From positions 16,954-80,953 of the forward strand of contig JAZDLQ010000019.1 in the NCBI GenBank assembly GCA_043801855.1: DNA of 64,000 nt. The letters are read 5' to 3'. The notes under the pieces are model-generated. The model did not search any database. It saw only the letters and a list, made by a program, of their open reading frames with translations, and had not been told where the DNA came from. The translations under genes and the position numbers were made by a program. Positions 16,186 through 24,176 of the stretch are shown here, piece after piece. The stretch's first letter is position 1; the number at the start of each line of letters is the position of its first letter. The stretch comes from CAYTWW01 sp043801855. Lineage in GTDB: Archaea > Nanobdellota > Nanobdellia > Woesearchaeales > GW2011-AR15.

Positions 16186-16924
16186 CGCAAAATCACTTGA
16201 AGAGTTCTTTAACAAGGTAAATGCAGCTACAGTGTCCAATATAACACTATATCTTATTGGCGGATGTAATATGAGTTTAAGAAACCTTAAACTTGTCACA
16301 AAAGATGTTGATTTTGTTTTATTAACAAAAGCTGAACTTGATAATTTTAAGAAGGCAGTTGAAAAATTAGGATATGCAACAGATAAGGAACTTTTTAAAG
16401 AGGCTGTTTACAGAGACGCTGTAATTGTATTTAAAGATGATTCAGGCTCACGCATTGATATTTTTTTAAAAAGCATCTGCAACCAGCTTGTATTATCTGA
16501 CGGCATGGTTAATAGAAGTGTTCTTCATAAAAATTACGGCAAAATAAAAGTTATGCTTGTCTCTTCTGAGGACATTTTTTTGTTTAAATCCCTCACAGGC
16601 AGGCCGCAGGATATAGACGATTGCTTTGCATTTATTGATACAGGAAAATTAGACTGGAAAACAATAATTAATGAATGCACATTGCAGCACAGGGAAAAAG
16701 TAAAATGGATATTCTGGCTTTTTGAACAGGTTTGCAGAATTGAAGATGCAAAGAATATAATTATTCCTGCCAAAAGAAATGTGTTTAGCATTTGTAAAGA
16801 CAACTGGAGCAAACACCCAACTGATTTTATGCTTGATTTTTCAGCGAAACAAATTAAAAAGCATGTTCCGGTGCCGCAGCAAAAGGAAATAATTGAGGCA
16901 AAACAAAATGAATCCAAAATATAA
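16178..16924 (+). CDS. MNT/AbiEii-like nucleotidyltransferase
   Basis: A 248-residue nucleotidyltransferase-fold protein. LIGGCNMSLRNLKLVTKDVDFVLL carries the GG/S and DxD metal motif, RIDIF supplies the third acidic residue, and MLVSSEDIFLFKSLTGRPQDIDD is the usual following helix (K in LFK, then R/D). Enzymes of this group transfer nucleotides to tRNA 3' ends or proteins as toxins, or serve as antitoxins. GGAGTGA precedes the ATG and the start overlaps the wHTH gene by 8 nt. The Lys-rich C-terminus overlaps the next gene. Likely an AbiE-like module. Confidence 0.75.
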   Translation: MFNAKSLEEFFNKVNAATVSNITLYLIGGCNMSLRNLKLVTKDVDFVLLTKAELDNFKKAVEKLGYATDKELFKEAVYRDAVIVFKDDSGSRIDIFLKSICNQLVLSDGMVNRSVLHKNYGKIKVMLVSSEDIFLFKSLTGRPQDIDDCFAFIDTGKLDWKTIINECTLQHREKVKWIFWLFEQVCRIEDAKNIIIPAKRNVFSICKDNWSKHPTDFMLDFSAKQIKKHVPVPQQKEIIEAKQNESKI

Positions 16925-17081
16925 GATAGGAGATAAAGCCAGGCTTCTTATTGAAGGAAAAGAATACTCAGGAGAAATATTTATTCGTGACAACACTGAC
17001 AACGGGTGGAGGTACGATGTTATGTGTTCAAAGCCGAAAAAAATTCTTATCAAACATGTTTATGAAAAAAAATTACTATAA
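16908..17081 (+). CDS. Small SH3/KOW-like protein
   Basis: A 57-residue basic protein starting at ATG 16908, 9 nt after GAGG and inside the end of the nucleotidyltransferase gene. The sequence YKIGDKARLLIEGKEYSGEIFIRDNTDNGWRYDVMCSKPKKILIKHVYEKKLL looks like one small beta barrel, similar to KOW or SH3-like nucleic acid-binding domains. I do not recognise a named family. Its coupling suggests it is part of the same expression unit; function unknown. Confidence 0.5.
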   Translation: MNPKYKIGDKARLLIEGKEYSGEIFIRDNTDNGWRYDVMCSKPKKILIKHVYEKKLL

Positions 17082-17115
17082 AGTATATGTGTAAAAATTT
17101 TTGTGAGGAAATAAA

Positions 17116-17382
17116 ATAAAAACATGCTTATGCTGTAAAAATGATTTTACAACAAAAACATTATACGATTATAATTTGGGATTATGTGATGATTGCAATG
17201 GCAAACTTGATGTCAAAATTAAAAGAAAAGACGGTGTTGAAAAGTTAACAGTCACGTGCCCAAAATGCAAGCAAGTCTATGGAAGGGAAATTATTGACTC
17301 AAAGTGCAAAACTCTTGGCTGCAATGTCCATTTCTTTTGGAATGTTGACCACACAGTTGTTGCTAGATGGATTGATTTGTAA
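17116..17382 (+). CDS. Zinc-ribbon protein, probable AUA start
   Basis: An 88-residue protein with at least two metal sites: an N-terminal CLCC...CDDC pair set, then TCPKCKQVYGR..DSKCKTLGC. The only earlier conventional start is TTG at 17176, which would cut the first CxxC pair in half. The frame is open back to 17107 and GTGAGGAAATAAA precedes ATA at 17116, so an AUA start restoring the complete zinc site is more likely. Zinc ribbons of this size often act as transcription or DNA-binding cofactors. It lies in the plus-strand core with no clear partner. Confidence 0.55.
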   Translation: MKTCLCCKNDFTTKTLYDYNLGLCDDCNGKLDVKIKRKDGVEKLTVTCPKCKQVYGREIIDSKCKTLGCNVHFFWNVDHTVVARWIDL

Positions 17383-17436
17383 TTTTACATTGTTTTCTTT
17401 TTTCTAATTTGTTAAAATAATATGGTTGTTCTTTCA

Positions 17437-17473
17437 AAAATCCATGTTTTTATTTTTAGAAAACTTGGATTTT
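17437..17473 (+). promoter_or_regulatory. Leader stem-loop of the 17511 gene
   Basis: AAAATCCA-TG (17437-17446) pairs with C-TTGGATTTT (17464-17473) with one mismatch near the loop. It sits about 25 nt before AAGGTGAT, the Shine-Dalgarno of the next gene. Confidence 0.4.
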
Positions 17474-17510
17474 GATTCAGACGTAAAAGTTAAAAATAAG
17501 GTGATTTTTA

Positions 17511-18250
17511 TGAACAGTATGATAATTAGTGAGGATTATTTTAAAAAAATAAAAGATCTTAACCTTCCTGAGAAGAAGGAAAATAATGAGTACATTTTAT
17601 TGCATGTTTATGGAGATGACAAAAGAGCATCATCTAAATTCAATGTTAAGGTTTACAATAACAAAAAAGGCATTCTTAAAGTTGTATGCAATGATATTGA
17701 CACTTTGAATAAAATGATAGAAAACAAGCAGGATTCACCGCCTGATAACGTTAAGAGAACAATTTCAATTGATGATAGCGGTTGGGGTTTCCCTCTTGGC
17801 GGAGTGCTTGTAGGAGCTTATGATACGTTAACAAATCAAATTATAACAAGAGATGTCACAGTTAATTACTTTCAAAATCCTCTGTTTTCACAAAAAGAAT
17901 ACTTGGTGGAATATGCTAGGAGAGGATTAGAAATAATTAAGGAGTTACATGCAGAGCCAATTGATACAGTTATAAAGATATGTTCTGGCTATATTAATTC
18001 AAAATTGAAAGAAAAATTAAGGGAAGAAGGATTTTATGTTGAAGTTACAGAAATTAAGGAACCCTTACAATCCGAATTAGAAAAAAAGCACAAGGAATAT
18101 GTGAAAGGTTTAGGGTTTGACTATTATTATGATCCCAAAGGGCTTTCTGAAAAAGAAATTGTTTCAAAGTTTGATAAAGTCATTTTAATAATTAAAGAGA
18201 AAGGATTAATGCATTTGTCAAAGACTGGTTGGCAGTATTTTAAAGAGTAA
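17511..18250 (+). CDS. RNase H-fold-like protein, conserved unknown
   Basis: A 246-residue protein starting at ATG 17511 after AAGGTGAT; an earlier start at 17426 would lie inside the leader hairpin. Residues about 80-215 follow an RNase H-like pattern: RTISIDDSGWGFPLGGVLVGAYD (acidic first strand with Gly-rich turn), ...VIKICSGYINSKLKEKL.., ...EVTEIKEPLQSELEKKHKEYVKGLGFDYYYDP. I recall the DDSGWG...PLGG arrangement from uncharacterised archaeal and phage proteins but no assay. If the fold is right, the protein may be a nuclease or resolvase-like factor. Catalytic residues beyond the first acidic pair are uncertain. Confidence 0.55.
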
Positions 18251-18281
18251 TTATTTTTTATGGTTTTTTATTTCCTAAATG

Positions 18282-18307
18282 CAACTTTCCAATAATTGAG
18301 AAAGTTG
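18282..18307 (+). promoter_or_regulatory. Stem-loop before the methylase-helicase gene
   Basis: CAACTTTC (18282-18289) pairs with GAAAGTTG (18300-18307), followed by seven T residues and then AATGAGG before the ATG at 18334. The T-run means it may terminate the upstream gene as well as act as a leader element. Confidence 0.45.
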
Positions 18308-18333
18308 TTTTTTTCTAATGAGGCTATAGTCAA

Positions 18334-21300
18334 ATGTCACAAACATCCCTATTTGAGTTTTCAAATAAAAGTCTTTTACCCCAAATTATACAAGAAAGTG
18401 AACAGGAGATTATTAAAGAAGTAAAGCAAGAAAGGAAGATTCTAAGAATTGAGCCATCAGGCAAAACATACACTCAGCTGAATACAGAAATAAAATTATC
18501 TATTCATAATGAGACATGGCACAAAGACGACCTGATAAAATATTATGAGGGGCTAGGCATTGAAATCAAGAGCGAGAACGGCATTCTTGGCCTCCATAAT
18601 GCCAGGGAGAAGAATCTAGGGCAGTTCTTTACTCCATTGTGGGCTTCTAAGCTTATTGTAGAACTACTCAGTATCCCTTGTAATGCCACTGTCCTTGACA
18701 ATTCAATGGGCTCAGGCAGGTTAGCCTGGCATCTTCCAAATAAAAAGCTCTTTACAGGTATTGAATATGAAGCGCAGGCTTATGAGGTTGCTAAGAGAGT
18801 TTATCCGGATTCATGCATCATACAAGACAATCTAGTGAATCATGTTGCTGACAACCGCTTTGATTATGTCCTTATTAACCCCCCTTTCTCACTCAATTTA
18901 AAGTCCCTGCATGGCAACCTTATCCATATTTCTTATGGTGGAGGGGTTCTCAGCCAGGTTGCAGCCATGGAGATTGGTTTGAGGGCTGTGAAGGACAGGG
19001 GCTATTTGGCAGCCATCCTTCCTGAAAATGTCTGGAAATTGGAGTCAACAAGAGTTTTGCACAGGTGGATAAAGGAGAACAGCCAAGAAATCGCCAGGAT
19101 AAGGCTCCCTAAATCGACATTTATTGGCACAGAGTGGAGAACAACACTTTTCATTTTCCATAAAACCAGTTGGAATTCGGACTCAACTGTTGAACCCTTT
19201 ACTGATGAGCTTAGTAGCGAGCAGGACACCCCTTTGGTAATAGGGCGTTTTCAACAAACAGTATTTAATAGGGATGTAATAGACTATTCAGTGTCAAGAA
19301 ACAGCCGTGAGCCAGTTATTCTGGAAAAATTGAGTAAGGCAGAGGAAGCAATCCAGAGTATCAATAAAAGAAAGCTGTCATGGAACAGCGAAAACCCGAG
19401 AGTTCTGGTGACATCTGTGAAAAACAGGCTGCACTTCATGCCAAACAATGCCCTTGCTGCAATAAAGATGGAAAATATAAAGGCAAATTTTCAGGTAGAG
19501 TACGATTATAGCCTGCGCGACTATGCTGATACCTTAAAGAAGTCACTGGTGCTCGATAAGGTTTGGATTGGAGAGAAACATATCCATGAGCTGGAGATCT
19601 TCACTTATTTTGAAAAATACGGCCTTGATTATGAAATCTCGCCTGTTTTAGTGAACTGGCTGAAGAAGAAAAAAAGGTTTTACAACAGGGAGAGCCTGGC
19701 TTTTGAGCAATGGATCAAGCCCACAGAGGAAAGCGACTGGGAGTGCCGCTTTGATGAGGATGGGATAAAAACCATTCTAGGCTTATACAACCACAGGCAA
19801 AGAATATTCAGGAGATGCTGCAAAGAGTTTCCTCATCTGAATGTACTCTATGACTTCCAGAAAGACGACCTAATCAGGCTTTCGTTAAAGAAGTCTGCAA
19901 TAATTGCCTGGCAGCAGGGCCTTGGCAAGACCAAACTTGGCATTGCATTGGCTATACTAAAAGATTGCAAGAAAAATCTCTTTATTGTTCCCTCTCACTT
20001 AAAGGCAACATGGGTGAAGGAGTTTAAGAATTTTGGAATCAATGCTCATATCATAGAGGAAAAAGCAGATATTAGCCAGCTTTCCATGTTTAATCTTATC
20101 ACATTCAATGCCTTGAAGAAAAAAGTTGATTCTCGAAAAACAAAATTCAGGACTGATAAGAGAAGCGGGAAAGCTGTTGATAAGGCTAAGACTTTTGCAG
20201 ACATTCTTAGAAAGAAATTCAAATTTGTTATTGTTGATGAAGCCCATTATCTCTCAAATAAGAGCACAAGCCAGACCAAGGCAGTCTCAAAAATGAAACC
20301 CCGCTATTGGTACCTTATGACTGGAACACCAATAGGCAACACTGTGAAAAATATCTACTCGCTGCTGGATATCGGATGGAAGGCAGGAAGCCCATTTTTT
20401 CCTTACAACACAAAGCAGTTCAGGGAGGAATTTGTGACAGTTGAATGGGTTACGCCTGAGTTTGATGACACCCTCTCAAAAGGCAGGACAGCACAGCAGA
20501 TGGCAGATGTAAAAAATGTGGAGGTTTTTGTTGACTTGATGAAGGCAAAATGGCTTAGAAGGGTAAAGGCAGAGCCTGAAGTGCAGAGGTGCATAGCAAT
20601 ACCAAAACCTCACATAGTTGATGTTCAGTGCAAGCCAGAACAGGAGCAGCTCATCCATTACAAGAAGCATCTTGAGGAATTTGCAGTCATATTCAAGAGA
20701 TACATGCATCCTGAAGAAGATAAAGAACACAAGGTTGACCAGTCAATTGTCCTTGCCATGATCCAGAACCTGCAGTTTTGCTCTATTATACCCCAGCATC
20801 CAAAGGTAAATCCTGATGAAGATTTTACATATAAAGGAGATAAGACTACCACACAAAAGAAGATATTGGAGCTTATCAAGGCGCATTACGCCGAAGGGAG
20901 AAAGATAATCCTCTTCACCCAGCGCCCGGATTTTTGTGATTTATTGGGTGATTGGCTCAAGAAGGAAAATATTGAGAGTGTTGTGTTCACAGGAAAGATC
21001 AATATTGATAAAAGGAACAAGAGACTGGATGATTTCAAGTATAATGGTATTAATGTCATGCTAGCTTCAATCAATGTGACTGACACAGGCCTGAACATAC
21101 CCCAGGCAAATATTGCCATTATTGCAGAAGCTGACTGGAAATGGAGCAAGATTGACCAAGCTTACTCACGGATCTTAAGGCCCCAGACAAAAGAAAGCCC
21201 GACTGTATACTGCATACACACAAACGGCACCATTGACAATTACCTATGGCAGCATGCCTACAGGAAGAAAGACGCGATAGATGAGGCCTTAGAGGGTAGG

Positions 21301-21381
21301 GAGGACATTAAAAAGGAAAAATGGGTGCACTGGAAAGACTTTATTGTGGAAATGCTTGAGCAGGAAGGGCTCTGGCCATAA
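18334..21381 (+). CDS. Fused N6-adenine methylase and SNF2-like helicase
   Basis: A 1015-residue fusion. Residues about 85-300 are a gamma-type adenine methyltransferase (GQFFTP, motif I LDNSMGSGR at 121-129, catalytic NPPF at 182-185). Residues about 500-980 are a SWI2/SNF2-type SF2 helicase (Walker A QQGLGKTK near 527, VDEAHYLSNK near 635, MTGTP near 665, C-terminal DTGLNIPQA and a QAYSRILRPQ motif near 940). No nuclease domain is visible. Such fusions travel on plasmids and phages and may methylate and remodel incoming DNA to evade restriction. G+C looks higher than in the flanking core genes. The HIRAN and ArdC-like proteins nearby fit the same anti-restriction or fork-handling role. Confidence 0.85.
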   Translation: MSQTSLFEFSNKSLLPQIIQESEQEIIKEVKQERKILRIEPSGKTYTQLNTEIKLSIHNETWHKDDLIKYYEGLGIEIKSENGILGLHNAREKNLGQFFTPLWASKLIVELLSIPCNATVLDNSMGSGRLAWHLPNKKLFTGIEYEAQAYEVAKRVYPDSCIIQDNLVNHVADNRFDYVLINPPFSLNLKSLHGNLIHISYGGGVLSQVAAMEIGLRAVKDRGYLAAILPENVWKLESTRVLHRWIKENSQEIARIRLPKSTFIGTEWRTTLFIFHKTSWNSDSTVEPFTDELSSEQDTPLVIGRFQQTVFNRDVIDYSVSRNSREPVILEKLSKAEEAIQSINKRKLSWNSENPRVLVTSVKNRLHFMPNNALAAIKMENIKANFQVEYDYSLRDYADTLKKSLVLDKVWIGEKHIHELEIFTYFEKYGLDYEISPVLVNWLKKKKRFYNRESLAFEQWIKPTEESDWECRFDEDGIKTILGLYNHRQRIFRRCCKEFPHLNVLYDFQKDDLIRLSLKKSAIIAWQQGLGKTKLGIALAILKDCKKNLFIVPSHLKATWVKEFKNFGINAHIIEEKADISQLSMFNLITFNALKKKVDSRKTKFRTDKRSGKAVDKAKTFADILRKKFKFVIVDEAHYLSNKSTSQTKAVSKMKPRYWYLMTGTPIGNTVKNIYSLLDIGWKAGSPFFPYNTKQFREEFVTVEWVTPEFDDTLSKGRTAQQMADVKNVEVFVDLMKAKWLRRVKAEPEVQRCIAIPKPHIVDVQCKPEQEQLIHYKKHLEEFAVIFKRYMHPEEDKEHKVDQSIVLAMIQNLQFCSIIPQHPKVNPDEDFTYKGDKTTTQKKILELIKAHYAEGRKIILFTQRPDFCDLLGDWLKKENIESVVFTGKINIDKRNKRLDDFKYNGINVMLASINVTDTGLNIPQANIAIIAEADWKWSKIDQAYSRILRPQTKESPTVYCIHTNGTIDNYLWQHAYRKKDAIDEALEGREDIKKEKWVHWKDFIVEMLEQEGLWP

Positions 21382-21403
21382 ATAATTCTAAGGTGATAAA
21401 AAA

Positions 21404-22069
21404 ATGATTACGATAGATGCAGCTCTAAAAAAAATATACTTTCAAAATGAGTACCATATCGGCAAAGAACCTATGAAAACACATGAATGCGAGCTTGTGG
21501 CAGCTTATATGTGCCCTAAGTGCGAGCAGATTATATTAGCCTATTTCAAGACAGATGTGTTTATCCCTATATGGAAATATGATGAAAAAGAGAAGGATAA
21601 AAATTATGATTCTGAATCTGAGAGGAGATATTACAAGTACAGGGTGTTTTATGCTGGTTGCGGTGTCATGGGAATTGAGCTGAAAGAGCATAACAGCTAT
21701 AATGGCTGCTCTTTTAAAATCAATCAGTCCTATAATCTCATTAGCTCAGTCAATTCAATTCTGAAGTATATTGAGAAAGAGCTTACTGAGACACTAGAAA
21801 AAAAAAAGAAAGTTTGTGTTAAGCCATTACCAAATGATTTCAGCAAGACTAGGCTTATTCAGAATCTAAGAGAAACAAAAGAGATTACATTGATTTCTGA
21901 TGTTTGCGGAACAATGGATCCACTCATCAGGATTGAGCCTGTAAAGCATGATGAGATAGACATTTACCAATATGAACGTGACAGCGAGGAGAGGAAGAAG
22001 GCAGAATTGCATAATTATGAAAGCATGAAAAAGGCATATGCTGATTTGATAAAAAGCGTAAAAAAATAG
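21404..22069 (+). CDS. Unknown zinc-binding protein
   Basis: A 221-residue protein with a possible zinc site (AYMCPKCEQIILAYF near residues 35-48, with more Cys at VFYAGCGVMG and NGCSF). The C-terminal half is charged and helical. GGTGATAAAAAA precedes the ATG, a typical core Shine-Dalgarno. It lies 22 nt after the methylase-helicase and before the ArdC-like gene, so it may be a helper of one of them. I do not recognise the family. Confidence 0.6.
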   Translation: MITIDAALKKIYFQNEYHIGKEPMKTHECELVAAYMCPKCEQIILAYFKTDVFIPIWKYDEKEKDKNYDSESERRYYKYRVFYAGCGVMGIELKEHNSYNGCSFKINQSYNLISSVNSILKYIEKELTETLEKKKKVCVKPLPNDFSKTRLIQNLRETKEITLISDVCGTMDPLIRIEPVKHDEIDIYQYERDSEERKKAELHNYESMKKAYADLIKSVKK

Positions 22070-22086
22070 CACTGCTTCAAGTAGCT

Positions 22087-22120
22087 GATTTTTTCTTTCA
22101 TTAACCGAAAAGAAAAAATC
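22087..22120 (+). promoter_or_regulatory. Leader stem-loop of the ArdC-like gene
   Basis: GATTTTTTCTT (22087-22097) is perfectly complementary to AAGAAAAAATC (22110-22120), followed by GTGAGGTG at 22124-22131, the Shine-Dalgarno of the gene at 22141. This is the longest perfect stem of the leader series. Confidence 0.5.
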
Positions 22121-22140
22121 TTTGTGAGGTGTTTTCTGTG

Positions 22141-23034
22141 ATGAATAACAAAGTAAAGGAAGCTATAGACGGCCTGCTAGACATGTTCAGGTCAGGGGAC
22201 ATACCTGAAAAGATTGCCCTGGTGACAAACCCTGACTTTAATGTGCCTTCCTCAAAATGGAGCCTGAACAACAGGCTTATCCAGCTGTTCCATGGCACGA
22301 TGGACAGCAGGGGCATCAGGCAGTGGGGAACTGCAGGAAGAAAGATTAGGAAAGGATCAAGGGCAATTCACATCCTGGCACCCAGCGAATTCTCATTCTA
22401 CAAGTGCATATGCAGCAAGACACTCTTCAGCAAAGACCTGAATAAGGATAGATGCCCAGGCTGCGATGAGCCCATTGACGAAAGCCGAATACAGTCAGGG
22501 ATTGCTTTCAACTGCGTGCCGGTGTTCAGGGTAGAGGATACAGAAGGGAGCCCACTCCCATACGAGAACATCCCCCTGCCACAGCATCGCTTTCTTGGTG
22601 TAGCAAAATCCTGGAACCTTGAAGTAAAGTCCAGTGCATTCCTGGGGAATGCCTATGGTTACTATAAACGTGGTGAGAAGATAGTACTTGCTTCTCCTGA
22701 GGAGTTGGTTTTCTATCACGAGCTGGCACACGCAGCCCATGAAAGATTAGGATTGATGAGGGAAAAAAGGCAGGATCCATCTAATGAGATTGTTGCAGAG
22801 TTCGCTGCAACATCGCTCGCATACATGGAAGGAAAGACTACAAAGCTTGGGAATTCCTATGATTATCTTGAGCATTATGCAAAAGAGAAGCATCTGTCCC
22901 TGGAGAAGGCAGTGCTTATGCTGCTCTCTGAGATAGAGAAAGTAATTCAGCTTATCCTAGGCTCAGAGAAGAGCCTGGAACCAGGAACAATGGCAGAAGT
23001 GCCAGCTGAGGTGGTATCACATGGCATGGTATGA
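22141..23034 (+). CDS. ArdC-like antirestriction protein with zinc metallopeptidase motif
   Basis: A 297-residue protein. Residues about 30-135 resemble the ArdC N-terminal ssDNA-binding domain (WSLNNRLIQLFHG......QWGTAGRKIRKGSRAIHILAP, ending VPVFRVEDTEG), with an inserted CxxxxF...CPGCD zinc site. Residues about 185-215 carry FYHELAHAAHER, an HExxH-type zincin motif, with E in NEIVAEFAA as the likely third ligand. ArdC-type proteins protect incoming single strands during conjugation. I start at ATG 22141 since the GTG at 22129 lies in the Shine-Dalgarno. Its end overlaps the next gene by 14 nt. Its G+C-richer coding matches the methylase-helicase. Confidence 0.82.
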   Translation: MNNKVKEAIDGLLDMFRSGDIPEKIALVTNPDFNVPSSKWSLNNRLIQLFHGTMDSRGIRQWGTAGRKIRKGSRAIHILAPSEFSFYKCICSKTLFSKDLNKDRCPGCDEPIDESRIQSGIAFNCVPVFRVEDTEGSPLPYENIPLPQHRFLGVAKSWNLEVKSSAFLGNAYGYYKRGEKIVLASPEELVFYHELAHAAHERLGLMREKRQDPSNEIVAEFAATSLAYMEGKTTKLGNSYDYLEHYAKEKHLSLEKAVLMLLSEIEKVIQLILGSEKSLEPGTMAEVPAEVVSHGMV

Positions 23035-23782
23035 CCTAAACAAAGGGATAGATTTCTCGAATCCTAGCAGGAAAGGCAGGTTTCCAAGGATTGCAGTTGA
23101 TAGGGAGAAACTGCTAAGGCTTTATATTGGGGAGAAGGAACTGGATGACATTGCAAAAGAGTTCAATGTTTCTAGGGCAACAGTCACCAGGCACTTGAAA
23201 TTCCTTGTGCCTAAATACCTCAAAAGGAACAAGGGCAGGACAGGAAACCTGAAAGCGCCGTTTAACGAAAAAATCATCAAGCTCTATACAAATGACCATT
23301 TCAGCACTGAGAGGATCGGCTCCGAGATGGACTGCAGCGCTGAAAAAGTGAGGAAGCACCTTATTCTTTGCGGTGTCCAGATGCGTGGCAGGAGCTTCAA
23401 GAATGTCATGAACTTCCATCCGAAGATGCTTTGCAGGAAGGAGAAGAGATATCCCTTCAATGACCTTAAGTCTTTCAACAGCATATTCACGTTTCTCTAC
23501 TGCCTCAATGTGCAGTCTGAGGATATCGCAGGCATACTGAATGTGCACACGGATACAGTGATGAGAAGGATCAAGTTTCTCAAGGCAACATCCTATTTCA
23601 AGCTAAGGTTCTGCAGGAAATGCAGCAGGTTATTTCGCTTCGCATCAACAGAAAAGAGGAAGAACGGGAATATATGCCCGTTGTGCCTTGACCCGAGGAA
23701 GTGGAACGACTCTATCAGGGTCAGCACCAACCTCCTTGAGAATATAAAGAAGAAAATTGCATTGGGTGAAATAAATTGTTGA
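23021..23782 (+). CDS. Multi-HTH regulator with zinc ribbon
   Basis: A 253-residue protein with three helix-turn-helix segments: LRLYIGEKELDDIAKEFNVSRATVTRHLKFL (about 30-60), IIKLYTNDHFSTERIGSEMDCSAEKVRKHL (about 83-112) and FLYCLNVQSEDIAGILNVHTDTVMRRIKFL (about 155-185), followed by a CRKCSRLFRF...CPLC zinc ribbon. This resembles recombinase- or transposase-type repeated HTH units used for DNA binding. GAGGTGG lies 6 nt before the ATG, inside the ArdC-like gene. It may regulate the core or bind the origin. Assignment as regulator is inference from the repeats. Confidence 0.7.
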   Translation: MAWYDLNKGIDFSNPSRKGRFPRIAVDREKLLRLYIGEKELDDIAKEFNVSRATVTRHLKFLVPKYLKRNKGRTGNLKAPFNEKIIKLYTNDHFSTERIGSEMDCSAEKVRKHLILCGVQMRGRSFKNVMNFHPKMLCRKEKRYPFNDLKSFNSIFTFLYCLNVQSEDIAGILNVHTDTVMRRIKFLKATSYFKLRFCRKCSRLFRFASTEKRKNGNICPLCLDPRKWNDSIRVSTNLLENIKKKIALGEINC

Positions 23783-23913
23783 AAATCCTGGTTTTCTACA
23801 ATAACGGCAAGAAGGTCCTCTACACCATACGCCTGTTCACTGAGGAAATAAGGCAGAGGTTCAATGACGAGCTAAGAAACGGCCTGATAAAAGACTATGA
23901 GATTGTGGGTTAA
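23779..23913 (+). CDS. Small 44-aa protein, TTG start, interrupted by a stop
   Basis: MKILVFYNNGKKVLYTIRLF... is a 44-residue product starting at TTG 23779, 7 nt after GGGTGA and inside the HTH gene's stop. The same frame continues coding-like after its TAA (23911-23913) for 36 more codons (PLKIVYIGKEISIPEDVIQYCRDF...) to a TGA at 24022. So this is either a short gene with a relic behind it or one gene of about 81 codons with an in-frame stop. I do not recognise the protein. Confidence 0.45.
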   Translation: MKILVFYNNGKKVLYTIRLFTEEIRQRFNDELRNGLIKDYEIVG

Positions 23914-23971
23914 AATAAACCTCTGAAAATAGTATACATAGGGAAAGAGATTTCAATTCCTGAAGATGTAA

Positions 23972-24097
23972 TCCAGTATTGCAGGGATTTCAGGAATAAT
24001 AGTAGGAAATCTGACGTCGTCTGATGAAGATTTAACGGTGTGGAAAGTACTGGATGACGCTGGTCTAATTATTGGAATAAAAATTCTAGAACATTAA
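23972..24097 (+). pseudogene. Probable relic of a DUF2283-like gene
   Basis: In another frame, after a stop at 23969-23971, the reading GIIVGNL...DEDLTVWKVLDDAGLIIGIKILEH ends in a motif typical of small DUF2283 proteins (..Dd.G.IiGIeIL). No start codon or ribosome site fits, and the beginning is missing. The 263-nt stretch from 23914 to 24176 therefore looks like decayed coding sequence at the join between the element core and the cargo operon. Confidence 0.3.
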
Positions 24098-24176
24098 ATT
24101 GTAAGTCAGAAGGATTTTACAGGAGTCATAGTAAATGATAAAATATTTTTACCGAAAAGTACAACAGCGAATATAT

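Noticed and set aside
22129..22141. GTG 22129 as the ArdC-like start
   Set aside because: It forms part of the GTGAGGTG Shine-Dalgarno; ATG 22141 is at the right distance.
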